Shown here one piece after another: positions 47,683-60,324 of a stretch of 64,000 nucleotides of DNA. Under the pieces are notes generated by a model that was given only the letters and a program-made list of their open reading frames with translations, was not told where the DNA came from and did not search any database. Position 1 is the stretch's first letter. Every line of letters starts with the position of its first letter. This DNA comes from Sarcocystis neurona (lineage: Eukaryota > Apicomplexa > Conoidasida > Eucoccidiorida > Sarcocystidae). Both the position numbers and the translations under genes were made by a program. The stretch lies in NCBI GenBank assembly GCA_000727475.1, contig KL647297.1, forward strand, positions 1,015,280 through 1,079,279, given 5' to 3'.

Positions 47683-50600
47683 CGTCTCGCCTTCTGTATG
47701 CTTCAACTAATTTGTTCTTTACGGTGTGGTTTGTTCTATTTCGTACTTTCGTCCGTGGTGTCAGCAACACGCGGCGGTCGTTGCCACGTCTTTATCACTC
47801 TCTAAGAAGCGTCCTTCTTATACAGTGGGTTCTAATACGGTTTTGTGGTACTACTACAACTGTGGAGACAAATAATTACTATGTATTCGGTCGGTTGAGA
47901 CCGGCACGATATTATTTACTTGCTCAGCATCATTAGGCGGTGTAGCCGGCATACAAGAATTGTTAGTAGCCGAAAACCAAAGTCCACATGCATAAATAAA
48001 GTTATCTTCTGCCCCAAATGGAGCGTTATGCTTCAATTGAGCGTCAGGAAGTGTGTCGCACACATTGGTGGAGACGACCGCGCGCCTAACTGTACGTTTT
48101 ACACGATAGAATAAAAATGCACACATGTAAGGAATGGACGCCTGCAATTTGGTCAGTTTCGTTGCAGCGTTGTGTGATTCACTAGTAACGTCTCGGCTGG
48201 GACCGGAGTCTATGCCACTAGTCACCAAATGGAAAATTTTGGGTAGGCAGCTCTACACGGTTGCCCCCGTAGAAAGCACGTAAAGCGCAGCATACCTTTT
48301 TTTTGGTCGGAGAACGGAACCCTCTGGCATCTCCAACGTAAACCCACGTGCACGTTTATACAATAGGAAACTCGTACGCTTGTGTATACACGGACCCCTT
48401 GCCAGATTATGTTTCACGTTCTAGGGTTTCACGCATACTGGTAACTCAGCAAAAAGATTCTTCCTGTATTTCTGTGTCCTGCACGGGGGACATCTCCATT
48501 CTTGTGGCTCTGAGGGGTCGCGAAGCAAGTTTGTTCCATTCCAGTACCGTCTACTCAAGGTACTTATTCTGCCGTCTTCGAAAGGGGGCGAAGGACAATC
48601 TGTTACGGAGCTTCCACTTTCCTTTACTCACCCGTAGTAGGACATGTGCCTCGGAGGGAAAATTGGTATGCATATGGTCATGCCAACTATGGGCTGTCAC
48701 GATTGAGGGCGAAAGGGATATGCAAAGGGCATCAGCTCCGCTTGCAGATCTGCTGTGATGGAGAGGATACGCGGTCGAATGCATGAGTGATACGGAGGCA
48801 TATGTAAGAGGACCGCTTCGCATTTCCATGGAAAAGCGGACACCTTTTAGTCTAACGGGGAAGCGCCGCACGAGGCAAGGGTTTTTAACGTATCGTATGT
48901 AAGCTTAGAGCTGCAGGGAGAGAACTGAAGATACAAAGGCATTTAATGCTGCTAAATGAATTATTTCCGCCTTTGCGCTGAATCCTGCAACAGGAACAAC
49001 CTGTGTAGGGAGGTGCATGTCGGGAATAACTTTTCATAGTAATTATCTCGGGCACCACATGTGAATGATATTCACGTGTTGTGTACTCAGTCCAAAGCCA
49101 TTCAGATGCCCACGCAGGTGAAGGCATACTTAACAGGAAGAAAACGACGGACAGACACCTTGATCCACAGGAACGGAGGCCGTGATGAGCATCAAGACTG
49201 TCACAGTTTGCCCCACACGTGTGTACACTTTTACTTATTGTCATCCTTCGCGCTACACGCAGGTATTCAAGAACGATATAGTGACATTTTGGTAGTCGCC
49301 TACAAGAATACACTCCCGGGTTTGTTGTATGGACACCTGCTGCGAAAAACATCGAAGGCAAATCTTTATACAGCACGTGGAGGCGAGTTTACGAATCTGA
49401 AAGGAAATTTTCGTTAGATGGGGATGTGTCCGGATATCAAAATTACTGCTTCCCACATAAGGACATGCGTATCCCGCCATATAAGTGCACGCCTATATAC
49501 TTGCCGACGTGTATCCCTATAAATCTATATGCGTGTTACTAACACACACACACACACACTAGTACGTACGTTATCGTACACGGTGACTCCATTGTTCACC
49601 GCTGCAATGCGATCGTTTGACGCGAGAATATGCGTGTGCATGTAGTCTGATTTAAGCCCCTCAGGTACCAGAAGATCCTTTCAACGCACCGCACCTGTCC
49701 CCACATTTCATACACTCTTTTTATGGTGGAATTGCTGTCCTCCCCCTTCGAAGACCGCAGGTCACTTTCTATGTTGTGACTCCTCGAGTTCCTTCTTTTT
49801 CCATCTTACTACCCACCTGTATCATGAAACAATCTCCTATTCAACTCAGAGGTGTCAAATTACTCTCCAGAGCGCCACACTCCACCATCTGTGTTTCTGT
49901 GACCTACTCACTTTCTAATGAAGTGCGGCGTGGCACATATGTAAACCGGCAACGCTGTTCCCCATTTCCTATTGTGTTACAATCAACCACCTTGTCGTGG
50001 ATACGCTGCGTGAGTGACGCACTTGTAACGCAGAAAGGTACAGCAGGGCTTCGTCCTTACAAAATTGATTAATTCCTCACTGCGCATAGGTCCGGCGGTT
50101 TTTAGTAAAGATCTCTTACTCCACAACACGAGAAATTTGCCCATTTGGTCCCTGCACGTTTCATTAGACTGTGCTTCTACATCTAGTGTGTTACGAGGCA
50201 CATTTTGGACGGTGTTTCCACGTCTCCCTAGCGTCTTCTGCGCTACCCGGAAACTTCGCCAAACTGTTTCCTCCAAGGCCGACAAACCATGGCGGGGCTT
50301 GGTCTATGTCCATGCTAATCTGTACTCGGAGACGAGTGGTCCACGACGGCCACACGGCAAAATTTCTCCCCTCCTTATAAAGCTCCTCTCACTTTTTGCT
50401 TAAGGGGCTCTCAAACAACTGTGTATTCGATTTTCTTCAGAATACAGTGTTGCTCACAGACCTGCGCCAGTTCTGCTGCCGCTGTTGCATGTGCCTGCTG
50501 TGCTGGTCGGTCTCGTCCGTCATTGTGGCGCTACGGTGTCCGACAGCGATGAGTGGTTCATCCCGCCAAGAAGCGTTTAGCTAGAAAACGTTAACTTGCC

Positions 50601-51657
50601 ATTTCCTTTTCCCTTCATTCTGTTGTACGTTTTGAGGGTTTGAGGCTGTGTTACTTGTTGATCGTTCCGCCTTCTGTTTCTTCGACAGCTACTAGAGCAC
50701 TGGCGACAAAACCTACAGTGAGGCGACTTGCACGAGGGGCTTGAACGTGAGCACTCAACACAGTAAGAAGCAGCCGAAGTCTTTATGAAAGAAAGAGGTG
50801 TACAATGGGTTACATATTTATTTGTAGATTCCGTCAGCTTGCTGGCTACGTATTAAGAGCTGTAGAGCACTAACCGCTCAATTTACTATCTCCAGTTCTT
50901 GGTTGTGCGATCTCCTCCTTCTTACGACATGCGTTAAAGGAGTATGTTGTCGCTGCGCGTGTAGCCCTCAATGGGAAGAGGCTGATTCTACGTCACACCC
51001 CTGCAACTTCTTCCTCATCGGCTTTCTCTCCCGTCTGATATCCGCGGCTCCTCTGTCATACTACTTTTGTTCCGTGTTCCACGCCTTCGAGCCGCTGATG
51101 CAGTGGTGGATTCCGCTGAAGGGCAGACTCCGTTCGACCTGTGTGCACCATACGCCTGCCCACAAGAACTCTGCTGAGAACAGACGTGAAAGAAAAACAT
51201 TAGACTGCGAGACGTTGTCGTGTAGTCTCTCCGCTTCCAGGTTGCAGTGTCGCTTCCACCATCTTCAAAGGCCTTGGCTCCTTCCTCTCTGTTTTTCAAT
51301 ACACACTCTTTTTTCCTTCGAGTCCTTGCCCAAATCGCCGGTCCCGCATTCATAAAACGCTGTGTTCGAGCGATTGGTGTTTCCTGTAGCATCGCTTAGT
51401 TTTTCATGTCCTTCCAGTAAGAGACCAGTCCTAGAGCCGTACTTGTTCCGAGTTTCCTGTCCATTTGCCGCCCTCTCTTTTTTGTAGTTCTCCCTTTCCC
51501 GGTTGGGCGCCTGTGGCTCCCTGCCACCTCTCTTTTCCCTGCGTCCTGGTCTTTCCCCCTTCCCGTTGTGTTCCTGGCGTCCTCATCTGGTATTTCACCT
51601 TTTCCTTCACCGGTGCTGTCCCTCTACCCCCTTTTGTTCGTGTTCCGCTCTGCAAAG

Positions 51658-54600
51658 ATGGCGAACATTGACTCCACAGCGTCTAACACGGATCGCATGC
51701 GCGAACATCTTTTCCTGAAGCAAATGCGAGGCCCGCAGCAACACGAGCAGGAAGAGGACTTGAGCATGTGTTCAAACGTGGTAAACTTCAGGTTATCCGT
51801 CTGTCTAAACGGCCTAGAACCGCAGGAGAAGAAGAGCACCAGAGCAACTACTACCTCATCATCGTCCTCCTCATCCTCATCATCATCGTCGTCACCTCCC
51901 GGCGGAGCTGCAGCGCACAACGCAGGACCCAGTACTGCTGCGGCTTCTAAAGCAGAAACAAGCGCCGCTACTGCTGCAGGAGAAAAAGCTGCTACAACCG
52001 CGGAAGGATCAGCTGCCCCTGCTGCCGCAGAGTCCACTAGCCCCGCCGCCGACGCTCCCGCTTCTGGGAGCGCTGTTGGTTCTGACCGTGTTCCCTCTGC
52101 TGCTGAGGAAGGTATTCCTGCTCCTGCCGCTCGTGGTGCGGGGGCTGCAGAGGACGGAGGTGGCGTCGCTGCTGTGGAGAGAGATGCGTCTTCAGCAGGA
52201 ACCACACAAGTAGCAGTAGCGTGTGACGCCACTAGCAGCGAACCACGGGGAGTATCTGCTGATGTGGACGAGGAAAAAGCAGCAGCAGACCGTGAGCAAG
52301 CAGGAGAAAGCGGGAAGGACGTACAACGAGAAGGGAGAACAGAGGGACCCAGCGAGAGTAGGCCAGATGGAGACAGGAAAGAGGAGAGCGAGTTAGACGG
52401 CAAGGACAGATACGACGGAGACAAAGGCATGGAGAAAGGCGCTTCGGAGACAGGAGAAGAAGGAAAGATGGATGATACCAGCAGGAGGAGTAGCGGCGGG
52501 AACTCTTCTTCTTCTTCTGATGCTGGCGCAGAGCGGCGCAGCGGCAGCAACAGAAACGTGGAAGAAGAAGAAGAAAAAGTGGAACGCACGAAAATAAGCG
52601 AGGGGGGTCAAGTCGCGACGCTAAAAGATGTGCTCTTGGCCAATCCTACAGACAAGTGTCTTGTCTCCGATGTCGATGAACAGATGCTGATCAATATTTT
52701 CTTCAACTCCCCTGTGCGGGTAAAAGAATACGAGGAACCGTTTAATCAATGACGATACGCATCTTGCCATGCGTTCACCTACATATGTATATATATATAT
52801 GTATATACACGCTCATCGACTATCTGCGTGTTTATGATACATTCAAGTCTTCCTCTCTTTCTCTCTTTCTCTTTCTCTCTCTCTCTATATATATCCACGC
52901 GCTTGTGCTTAGTACGTGTGGGTGTGCGTGCCCAACCGAGTCGCGGAGAAACACCGGCGTACGTCAGTGTGAATATTAATGCATATGCGCATATTCGCAG
53001 TTGCACGACATAGTATTCCTTTCGTACGTGTATGTATGCACCCAGACAAGAGTGTACTTATATATACATGCGGTGGCAAGAGTTTGCATATCCACATACG
53101 TCTAATGTGTGTGTGTGTCTCCGGAATTCTGTGATTCGTTCTCTCCCTGCACACACACGTTGTACGAACGTCTGAGCCAATTTGCATCACGCTGGGGACG
53201 AGATGGGGAAGTGCGAACGTGTCTGGTTGTAGTGCTTGTGGTCGCACGGAGGGCTGCGTTCCGATCGCGTGCAAACATCTTCGTACCTCTAAATTTTTTC
53301 GTCGTACGAAGTTCTCTCATACGGAGCTGCAACTCTCTGCTAGAAGCAACTGGATAAACGGATGCCTGTATCGGACACAGGCGCGTTTATTACTGCTGAG
53401 GTGTTTGCACGCAAGTATAGAGATAGGAGGTGCAATACAGTCGTGTTTCTTCCAAACTTTGTGTGTACCTCTTCAGGTTTACGTGTGTCCCTCTGCAGTG
53501 GACAAAAGTATATGTATGTATGTATATATATATATATATGTATATATATATGTATGTGTACATATATGTGATTGTATTTTCCCTCTTTCTCTTTTTTTCT
53601 TTTTTTTTCTCTCTCTCTCTCTATATATATATGTATACATATATATATATATATACGTATATGCACATACACATATGTATATATATGTATATATATATGT
53701 ATATATATATATATAGTTGTGTTTTTCTCCGTGGACTTCGGTGTTACGATCAGTAGCGGTGTGCTGGATTATATGGTACCAAGGGAACAGGTGAGTTCCT
53801 CGGGTGCAAGGGTTGTGCACGAACAAGCATGTTTTAGATAGACACTTGTAAATATGACGTATGTGCGTGTACATACTTCGTCCCTGTGAAGAGAAAATGT
53901 GTGCGGGTATATATTTTCTATCTGTAAAGAATTTGAGCTACCACAGCTGCTGAAGGTGCGTGGGGACAAAAACTGCCCTCCCAATCGAAGATGCTTGCGT
54001 CCCCGTTTAAAAGCGAAAAAAAAGTGCGGAGGAATATGAGAAATTGGTGTATGCAGCTATATGTACTCGCTGTCGAACGTTCGTTCCACGTAAATAAGGC
54101 AAGACAGTTAATCCGCACTTGACGAGGGAAGCGAGGAAAAAGACCAGATCACTCCTGGGTCAACTGCGCAGTGTGTGCGACGTTCTGCAGATTACGTCGA
54201 TCGCAATACGGTCAACAGTTCCTCCACCCGACTTCGAATGGAAAAAAAAGACGGGACACGAAGATGACGAAGAGGAGGACCTTCCCGAAGATGGAACGGT
54301 AGCGGAGCCGAAGGTTATCAAAGTAGGGCAGCATAGGGTGCTGTGCAGTATGCGTGTGATATTCACTTGGTATCAAGGGTACACACATGGGTTTACCCTT
54401 GTGTACGTATCGACGTATATATACGTATATACTCTCTCTCTCTATATATATGTATATGTATGAAATTATTATGTACGCATCCAGAGGTGTGCGGTGGATC
54501 GTTTGAGACAGAGATCTAGCAACTCGTGTACTTTTACATCCTTGTATGCACAAGCAAACACTAGTTATTGACAACGCGCCGGCACTGGTAAACTGGGAGC

Positions 54601-56012
54601 GGAGAGATCCAGAACTGTATCGGCACACACGTGTATGTCGTAGGTGGGGATAATACTCTACGGCGACTTTCTTCCCGGACGCTTGTAGGCCCACACGTGT
54701 GTGTGTACCCCGGCTGCAGATATGTAGATACATGTTCACGCGCATATGCACACATAGATGCATCGATGTCTTGCACGTACATGTGCATGTATATATATAT
54801 ATCTGTGTGGAGTTTTGTCATTGAGGTACATAGAGATTTGTGTCAAGAAATACTGACGCACTTTGCGTGCGTTTGTATACAAGTTTCAGTTAGACGCACA
54901 CACACACCACATTCCGCGGGTGTACGTCTACTCAAACAAACTTCCTACAGAGATACAAGTGTTCAGCAAATGTGTATAAGTGTGTATGGACGCAAGCCGT
55001 ACACATACATATATATATATATATATACACGTATATGTACACGTACATAGAGATATGTATATACGGTTGTTCACCAGCGTGATAAGACTCCCACCGTTAG
55101 CCAGGTCGGAAGTCAAATGCATGCACATTGCAAACACACGTGTAAATACGTGTCCGTGCTATACATGTATATATATGTGTACACATACACTTGTAGATTT
55201 TCGCGGTGGCTACGTGTATCCACGAGTAGGTAGATACATTAATACACTAGCGCAGAATTTTGATACGGTAATATCCACATTTAAGCAGTTGGTTTGAAAA
55301 CATGTCAACACCTGCAGCGTACAGGATTGCGGAACACTGAAAGAGCATAGACGGTGAGTCTTCTCAATGCCGTGGACATCCGGCCTCTGTACGTGTGTGT
55401 GTGTGTGTGTGTGATCACGCTTATTTGATGTGTAGATATTCACGCGAGCATTTGTTTATCCGATGATACGTGTGTATTTGTACATAACACACACACACAC
55501 GTACTCACGCACACTCTCGTCGCTCATAGAGATGTACTTTCTTTGAACAAAACATTCATATTGAATTTGTGCGTGCGTATGCCCGTCGTGTGCGCGCAAC
55601 CACCTCCACTGCTTGACGCGCCTGCGATCCTGTCCTTGGTGCTACATAGGCTTCGTACGTTCGCACGCAGCTACGTGTACCCACGTGTATACACCCGGCT
55701 TCCTTTCTTACATGTAATCATGTAGTACATGTTGATGTGGCGGATCCTTCTGTTGCGCCGCCGGGGTCGTAGGTTCACAGCAATAACTCGAACCTGGATT
55801 TCAGTACGGTGCTGGACGAGACGCCCGCTCAGGTGATTACGCTGACACCGCAGCAGCTGAAGGGAGAGGAGAGGCTGCCACTGCGTGGAAGTAAATTTCA
55901 ACGATGTTCTTCCTTGCACTTGTTCATCGAAAAGAACCAGGCGAACGCGATGCACACGTTTCTCAACCGTATATGTCTGTTCGGCTACGTGAACAGAGTG
56001 TATGTCAGCTGA
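51658..56012 (+). CDS. PITH-domain protein (proteasome-interacting thioredoxin C-terminal type), three exons
   Basis: Exons 51658-52719, 54191-54322 and 55773-56012 join in phase 0 to 477 residues. PITH is the C-terminal domain of TXNL1 and the whole of PITHD1; it associates with the 26S proteasome in the families where this is known. Matching segments are [27 protein letters not shown] spliced to [13 protein letters not shown], then EPKVIK spliced to [40 protein letters not shown] and [12 protein letters not shown]. No thioredoxin domain precedes it, so it is PITHD1-like. Unusually, about 250 residues of Ser/Ala/Glu/Gly-rich low complexity (about 64-315) split the first beta strands from the rest. 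The ATG lies in GCAAAGATGGCG. Splice sites are CGG before GTAAAA, TTCTGCAG, AAA before GTAGGG, and TCGTAG. Confidence 0.92.
52720..54190 (+). other. PITH gene intron 1 with CT/TA microsatellites
   Basis: A 1,471-base intron. It carries composite CT-then-TA repeats at 52853-52893 and 53578-53650, and TA/GTATA runs at 53517-53575 and 53650-53716. No gene is visible within it. Confidence 0.75.
54323..55772 (+). other. PITH gene intron 2 with microsatellites
   Basis: A 1,450-base intron holding another CT-then-TA composite at 54430-54450, TA runs at 54791-54802 and 55008-55028, a GT run at 55395-55413 and a CA run at 55488-55500. Confidence 0.75.
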
Positions 56013-56271
56013 AAGGGAGAGATTCGCCGCTTTGGGAAGCTGACTTTTGTGTGTTGGCGTGAACACAGCGTCTGCAAAGTCCGTGTAAGAAGGCGATGTG
56101 TTTACAGGGCTGTAGGCTTATATAGATACACCTTCCCCGAGGTGTATCTTGTTGAAGGCTGACCTCATATGAGGAGGTTGACATAGAGAACTGGTGTTCT
56201 TGCTTATGTGAATATATTAGGTGGATACGGTATGTCAGCGGACGCCCTCCCCATAAAGAACAACTGTGTGA

Positions 56272-57249
56272 ATGAGTTCACCGAGTCAGAGGATCCACGT
56301 CTTCATTATGTGCTACATGTCTCTTCCGTGTTTTTCGCAAAAGTCGTACTTGCCTGTGAGCAAACGATATTCTGTACGAATTTATGTGGCGGGAGGAGAT
56401 GTGCTTGTGGAAGGTGCCGCTCTGTGGAAACCAGAGGATTCAGGTGGTGCCGTTTGGTCCGGTAAATTACACCGTTCCATCGCTGAAGAGATGAGTGTCA
56501 AAGTAAACTGCAATTTCGACGGAGCTGTTCTGGATGTGAAGTCGCGCGCGGGTTGAGGCGGAACATTCCGCTTCAAAATTGTAGACGTAATGTAAAGGTT
56601 CCTTCTTCACACAGCCAGAACAATCCCTTGTGCGGAGGCGCAGTTTTCCCTGCAGGACACATTTTTTGAAGTGCACTTCTATAACGTGGACTTTGTGTGC
56701 AAATTGTAGGGGTTCGGATGACTAAAACGTGTCTTCCGTGAAGCCTGCTCGAATTAAAACTGGAGAACCACTCGTAAATTTCATTATCTTCTGCGACAAA
56801 TAGTGAAAAGTGCGCTCTCTGATGTGTGAATCCTGCTTCTATAATTTGTAACATCGAGGATGAGCGGCTCTTTTTTTAGTGAGGTTTTCTATCGAGTTTC
56901 TGTATTTGTACGTCTTGATACTGCGTTCCCATTTCTACCTTGTACAGAGGTATAACTGTCTCGCACGTCTTGCCCACCCGACCACAACATATTCTGTTAG
57001 TGTTTCTTCTTTCTTCATACTATTTCAATCACGTATTTAGTCTCTTTGCAGGACGACGTCTGCCTGTGCTTTGTGGCAAACACTATGAAAATTACGATTT
57101 TTTATGTCACAGTTGTACGCTCACGTATGCTGTGCAAGTCGGGTGTCCCTCTTCAGGGAGACGTAGAAGTTCCTCGTCTGCGAAAGTGCTACGTCTCCTC
57201 CGTAGTGGCGACTGTACACATAAAAGGCTCCAAAACTTCTGACAGCTGA
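56272..57249 (+). CDS. small hypothetical protein, two exons, beta-rich
   Basis: Exon 56272-56535 starts at an ATG and leaves in phase 0 (GAT before GTGAAG). Exon 57052-57249 follows an excellent acceptor (TTAGTCTCTTTGCAG) and ends at TGA, giving 153 residues. The joined reading alternates hydrophobic and polar residues (KRYSVRIYVAGGDVLVEGAA, then MSVKVNCNFDGAVLD, then ANTMKITIFYVTVVRSRM), suggesting a small beta domain. An alternative donor at 56461 (GTAAATT, phase 1) would join the second exon in a Cys-rich frame instead (CGKHYENYDFLCHSC). It starts 260 bases after the PITH stop on the same strand, so it could also be a 3' transcript variant. I do not recognise the family. Confidence 0.45.
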
Positions 57250-58621
57250 TGTGGTGTAACGCGTTTTATCCAAGTGGTCCTTCTGTGGGTCGTTCAGTTT
57301 TTCTCTGATACACCAGTGCATGTGGTGGGCAGGTCTATACAAGCCAAAAGACGGGTTTCGTTTAAGCAGGGTACGTAAGTGTACCTCGTGGTGCGTTTTT
57401 GATAAAAAAACAAACTTGACTACTAGGTGCGTGCGTCCGTCAACCGCTGATGCGTGTCATAAGACGAAACTCCCTCATTTTTGTAAACAAAGAACCGTCG
57501 ACTTGTAGAGCCGATGGCAGGAAAGGGAAGAGCAGAAACCCACCGAGGCCCCGTCGGTCATCACCTCAATGTGTGACGTCTGTTACAACCGTCTTCTCCG
57601 TAACAAGGGCACTGTGTGTGTACACGTGTATATATATAATATATGAGAAAAATACATAACTTGTGTTGCACCATATATAAGCATGAAGCCGATGTAGACA
57701 GTTACCACAAACAAGCCGCAGTTGTTGAGAACGGGGGCAAACGGTGACCACACACGTTTGCTGGGAACTGATGCGGTTCTCTTGTACAGCTGAATCAACA
57801 ACAGCGCGCATGCTAACTGCGCTTACATGCCTCCACAACAAGAGAATCGTCTTCGTATCGGTCCAAGTACGAGAATTTGACTAGCTCTCAAGCGTTGCCA
57901 GTAAATTCCAATTACACACATACACAGCTACGTAGGAAGGCAGACACAAACCCACACGTAAACACACACAGACATATACGGGTATGCGTACACACACACA
58001 CACACACACACACAAAAACCTGCACTTGAACGCCGGGAGGCGCGTCCGAGCTTTCGTAAGCGTACGTTCACTTCTCGCGTGCATTAGTTTATAAAAATAG
58101 TGGGAAGTCACAAACCAACCAATAACATCCCACCACCAGAGGCAGAAAAACGGGAGTCGTAGAATGCAAGTGCAGTAGCGAGGATACGTGTATAACGATG
58201 CGGGGGTGAAGGGGCAAGTGGTCGATAAACCGACGCAGTTGCGGACTGCAGCTACACTCCGACTTTGACAAGCTCGACCATGCATATGGCCCGACCGCCT
58301 GCAATTCACACACGCGCTTACTTGTGTGTTCAGATCCCTGCTGCGGAGTTTTCTTGCGTACGGGTGTACGTCACGATGGCTTTCTTATATAGGCAACGTG
58401 TCGGGATGTTGTGAATGGAAACCTGTTTGTGTGGGTCGCATCGACACCGCTGCAACGCATTAGGTGGATCCTTCTACTATGAATTTCTGCACAAAGCTGT
58501 TCTTGTGCTCTTTGATACATAGAATCGCTACAAACCTGGAGCCCGCAGGGGGAACGATGCTGTGGATACATTGTATTTACCCTTATGACTCCCTTCTTCA
58601 GATCACCTTTGTTATTTTTAG

Positions 58622-59317
58622 GAAGTGGTCATTTCGTTTGCAAAACTGTTGAAGATTTTTCCAGTGCACCACTCCACCCAACGTGTACGTTCCGTTTCCA
58701 TACCGCTCTTCTGTTTTATCTGCGACCACTTGCTCTGCAGAAGTGTCTAGACGAGATGGAACAGGAAGTTTTGCAGGTATCCCACGCATCAGTAGCATTC
58801 TTATACGCCTCCTGCTTCTAATAGTACTGCTATTACTACTACTACTACTCTTATCAACGTGGGTTGAGCAAGTGCTGTGTCTCTCCAGACCACCTTTCTA
58901 GAACACAAGAGAAAAGGTAATACAAACCTGTGTCCTGCGCAGATGCGTCTGCGCGGAGGTCATCGGTCCATCCCTAGACACATACGTATCCAAACGTACG
59001 TTTGTACACGTTTGTATGTATCTTCTGTACACAGCCACTTAAAAGTCTGTGCAGGAAACAAGACGTGGAACACGAGCAACGCGTTCAGCGTCGTATATCT
59101 TTTGCGAGTACTCCAGTCTGCTCGATCGCTCGTTGACTTCCTTGTAGACGACGTTGACTGCAGCAGGAAGTTCGTTTTTCTCTTCCTATTCGTGTGTGAA
59201 GTGTACAATAGCGTAGTTGCCTACACACTACTCCCGGTAGTTCCATATAACGGGGAAGGGAAAACAAAGTACATCAGTGCATGTCGCTTACCATCCGGCA
59301 ATCCTACTTTTCCTTAA
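58622..59317 (+). CDS. helical protein, 3' exons; weak GLTP-like pattern
   Basis: Exons 58622-58776 (phase 1-0, acceptor TTGTTATTTTTAG, donor GTATCC), 58889-58916 (phase 0-1, only 28 bases) and 59055-59317 (phase 1, ending TAA) join cleanly. The reading LALQKCLDEMEQEVLQ, then TSNAFSVVYLLRVLQSARSL, then EVYNSVVAYTLL follows the order of helices in glycolipid transfer proteins: a Leu/Glu helix, then an LLWLxR-type helix, then an AYxxxLxxYH-type helix. The diagnostic Trp and His are not in place and the Asp-Asn-Lys sugar-binding helix was not found, so this is only a suggestion. The 5' end is missing; an exon ending near 58571 is possible. Confidence 0.42.
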
Positions 59318-60324
59318 CGTTGTACAGAGGAGCTTCCCCATCGCGTCTGCGTCCGTTGTCTCCCCCAGCAAGACAGTGGTAAAGTAAACACGCACACGTG
59401 GCAGAGTGGACTAACACCTTAAGGGCAAAGCGTACATGAATTTAACCGTGTCCAGGACATTTATTATCAGAATGCGTGCGGTTTTACAAATGCATGTACA
59501 CGTGTACACAAAACCATGAGTACCGCAAGTGTATACGTGCAGCCTGTTTATTATGGAAAAAAAAAATGTTCGTCGTTACCTCCTTCAACGTGAATTGCCA
59601 ACGTTTTGCTTTTGTTGAAAAGCTGACCTGCGCGGTTTGCACTTGGCAATTCACCGGATAAGCACTGGTTCAGAATCACGCGATAGTCCTTTTCGCGTTC
59701 ACTGCAGGGGAGGGTTCGCTATCTAGAGTTCAGCATCGCCTGCTGCCGCGGTAGCGGCACCTTCCGTCTCAAGAATAGTTTGTTGTTCGAGTTAACGGAA
59801 GGGCATTTAATGGCACGGTAACTTACATATACGTCTAGACACATATTCTGGTTATCAGTATACTAGTGTGTCTTCGTGAAGGCCGCCTCGCCTGCGGTGT
59901 TCCACAACATTGAGATGATAATGGAACCGTCTTACACGCGTATGCATGCGCACATATACTACGAACATCCACATAAGTTCACACGAGGCAGCAGGCTCAA
60001 TCCAAGAATCCTGAGAGCCCACACGCGTGCACTACCCATACGCGTGGACGACGGAGACAGGACGTCCCACACACACATACACACACATGATGCGTGCATG
60101 AAGACGCTACTTTTATGCGTGATACATGAAAGAAAGAAACTTGGGTAAGATAGATCACATGCTGCATACTGAAACATGCAGAGACAATTCACAAAACAAT
60201 ATATTACCCCAGATGTTCGTGCTTCCCAGGATACTGTCACGTACACGTGTGCTGTCACCAAGTGTCACTTCTGACACTGCACTCCCCGCCTATCGCCTGC
60301 GTACTTCCGTTGCTGTGTTGCTCG
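59318..60324. other. convergent intergenic interval
   Basis: This lies between the stop of the plus-strand helical gene and the stop of the minus-strand homopolymer-rich gene. It should hold both 3' ends. I see no gene, no tandem repeat and no clear terminator signal. Confidence 0.5.

Larger units (their letters stand above)
45010..51657. other. unassigned interval upstream of the PITH gene
   Basis: No supported gene beyond possible 5' exons of the minus-strand EGF gene. It contains TA runs at 45110-45128 and 45276-45294, a 17-bp tandem repeat at 45819, a 91-bp tandem repeat at 47501 and a CA run at 49543-49558. Sequence immediately before 51658 is pyrimidine-rich, as expected of a leader region for the PITH gene. 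Confidence 0.45.

Noticed and set aside
51015..51392. 125-codon minus-strand frame upstream of the PITH gene as a first exon of the large minus-strand gene
   Set aside because: It begins plausibly but could not be linked by phase to the traced exons more than 6 kb away, and it overlaps the probable PITH leader.
51624..52589. 321-codon minus-strand frame rich in Ser, Ala and Pro
   Set aside because: It is the antisense of the low-complexity loop of the PITH gene; repeats without stop codons on either strand explain it, and it lacks any domain-like segment.
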